Source: CAZNHL01 sp964572965 | GTDB lineage: Bacteria > Bacteroidota > Bacteroidia > Cytophagales > UBA9547 | DNA: 64,000 nt | NCBI GenBank assembly: GCA_964572965.1 | Contig: CAZNHL010000002.1 | Coordinates: 1-64,000 of the forward strand | Reading direction: 5' to 3' | Shown here: positions 63,885-64,000 of the stretch, piece after piece | Layout of the letters: each line of letters opens with the position of its first letter | Numbering within the stretch: position 1 is the first letter of the stretch | Notes under the pieces: model-generated | Database searches by the model: none | Told to the model about the DNA's origin: nothing | What the model saw: the letters and a program-made list of their open reading frames with translations, nothing else | Made by a program: the position numbers and the translations under genes

Positions 63885-64000
63885 TTATTTATTGAAAGAT
63901 GAGAATGTTTGAATGATACTCAAACCAGCTTCATCAATTCTGTAACTGATCTGGTCAATCTGATTTGTAAAGTAGTTGTAAACAATGATCGCCAATGCAG
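63885..64000 (-). CDS. ExbB/MotA/TolQ proton channel protein (3' end only)
   Basis: Minus strand, stop TAA at 63885-63887. The visible 38 codons read ALAIIVYNYFTNQIDQISYR then IDEAGLSIIQTFSSFNK, the cytoplasmic tail typical of ExbB-type proteins. The start is beyond the window. It heads the exbD-exbD-tonB operon, with a 26-base gap to exbD. Confidence 0.85.
   Translation of the reverse strand, partial: ALAIIVYNYFTNQIDQISYRIDEAGLSIIQTFSSFNK

Noticed and set aside
1..64000. tRNA, rRNA, tmRNA or riboswitch
   Set aside because: I read the spacers and found no cloverleaf with CCA end, no rRNA-like block and no known riboswitch core; a covariance-model search would be decisive.

Overview
The window is chromosomal DNA of a low-GC Bacteroidota, most likely class Cytophagia (a Cytophaga/Sporocytophaga-like gliding bacterium). 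I infer this from a PorU2-type sortase beside a PorV/PorQ-family porin, a giant secreted protein with a type IX secretion (T9SS) type B C-terminal domain, a TonB/ExbB/ExbD/ExbD operon, DUF4296 and Bat-type proteins, and almost no Shine-Dalgarno sites. The genus is a guess. No tRNA, rRNA, CRISPR array or complete insertion sequence was seen. Two 10-N assembly gaps lie inside genes (galE and an alkD-like gene).

Layout. 1-2.4 kb: galE (partial) and a beta-CASP metallo-beta-lactamase, minus strand. 2.5-8.8 kb: PorV/PorQ-family barrel and PorU2 sortase. 9-13.5 kb: a TolC/MacB-type efflux operon (outer membrane factor, ATPase, permease, adaptor). 13.6-17.4 kb: a 1270-residue NHL/Ig-like T9SS cargo protein. 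17.4-19.2 kb: a small accessory-looking patch with a 57-residue ORF, a RadC-like JAB protein and a membrane protein. 19.2-21.9 kb: amino acid permease, tag glycosylase and GyrI-like protein, with overlapping ends. 22-30 kb: DoxX-like, YceI, then a four-gene unit of TonB-dependent receptor, lipoprotein, YfiR and hybrid histidine kinase. 30-35.5 kb: small conserved genes, a BamA-like barrel and an RsmB-type methyltransferase. 35.5-37.3 kb: a broken AbiEii-type toxin with its HigA-like antitoxin and a clear operator/promoter, then a 0.5 kb field of palindromes. 37.3-44.2 kb: dnaB, mpl, an epsilon-like exonuclease, AlkD-like protein, SpoIIE phosphatase. 44.4-48.5 kb: bifunctional nuclease, etfB-etfA, TPR protein, fatty acid desaturase. 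48.6-52.6 kb: a six-gene minus-strand operon (yggS, DUF423, proC, DUF3050, outer-membrane protein, PagL-like). 52.8-58.3 kb: GH3 and LysE-type exporter facing a DUF58/BatD-like/VWA group, then a DUF4296 lipoprotein. 58.3-64 kb: a methyltransferase, then the exbB-exbD-exbD-tonB operon continuing into a small membrane protein, a PstS-like lipoprotein and a TPR protein.

Most of the window is ordinary core genome. The parts most worth a second look are the frameshifted toxin and its operator, the palindrome field next to dnaB, the hidden 57-residue ORF with its own terminator, the receptor-YfiR-hybrid kinase unit, the PorU2/PorV-like pair, and an assembly gap at 41.67 kb that looks like an artefact of a short overlap.
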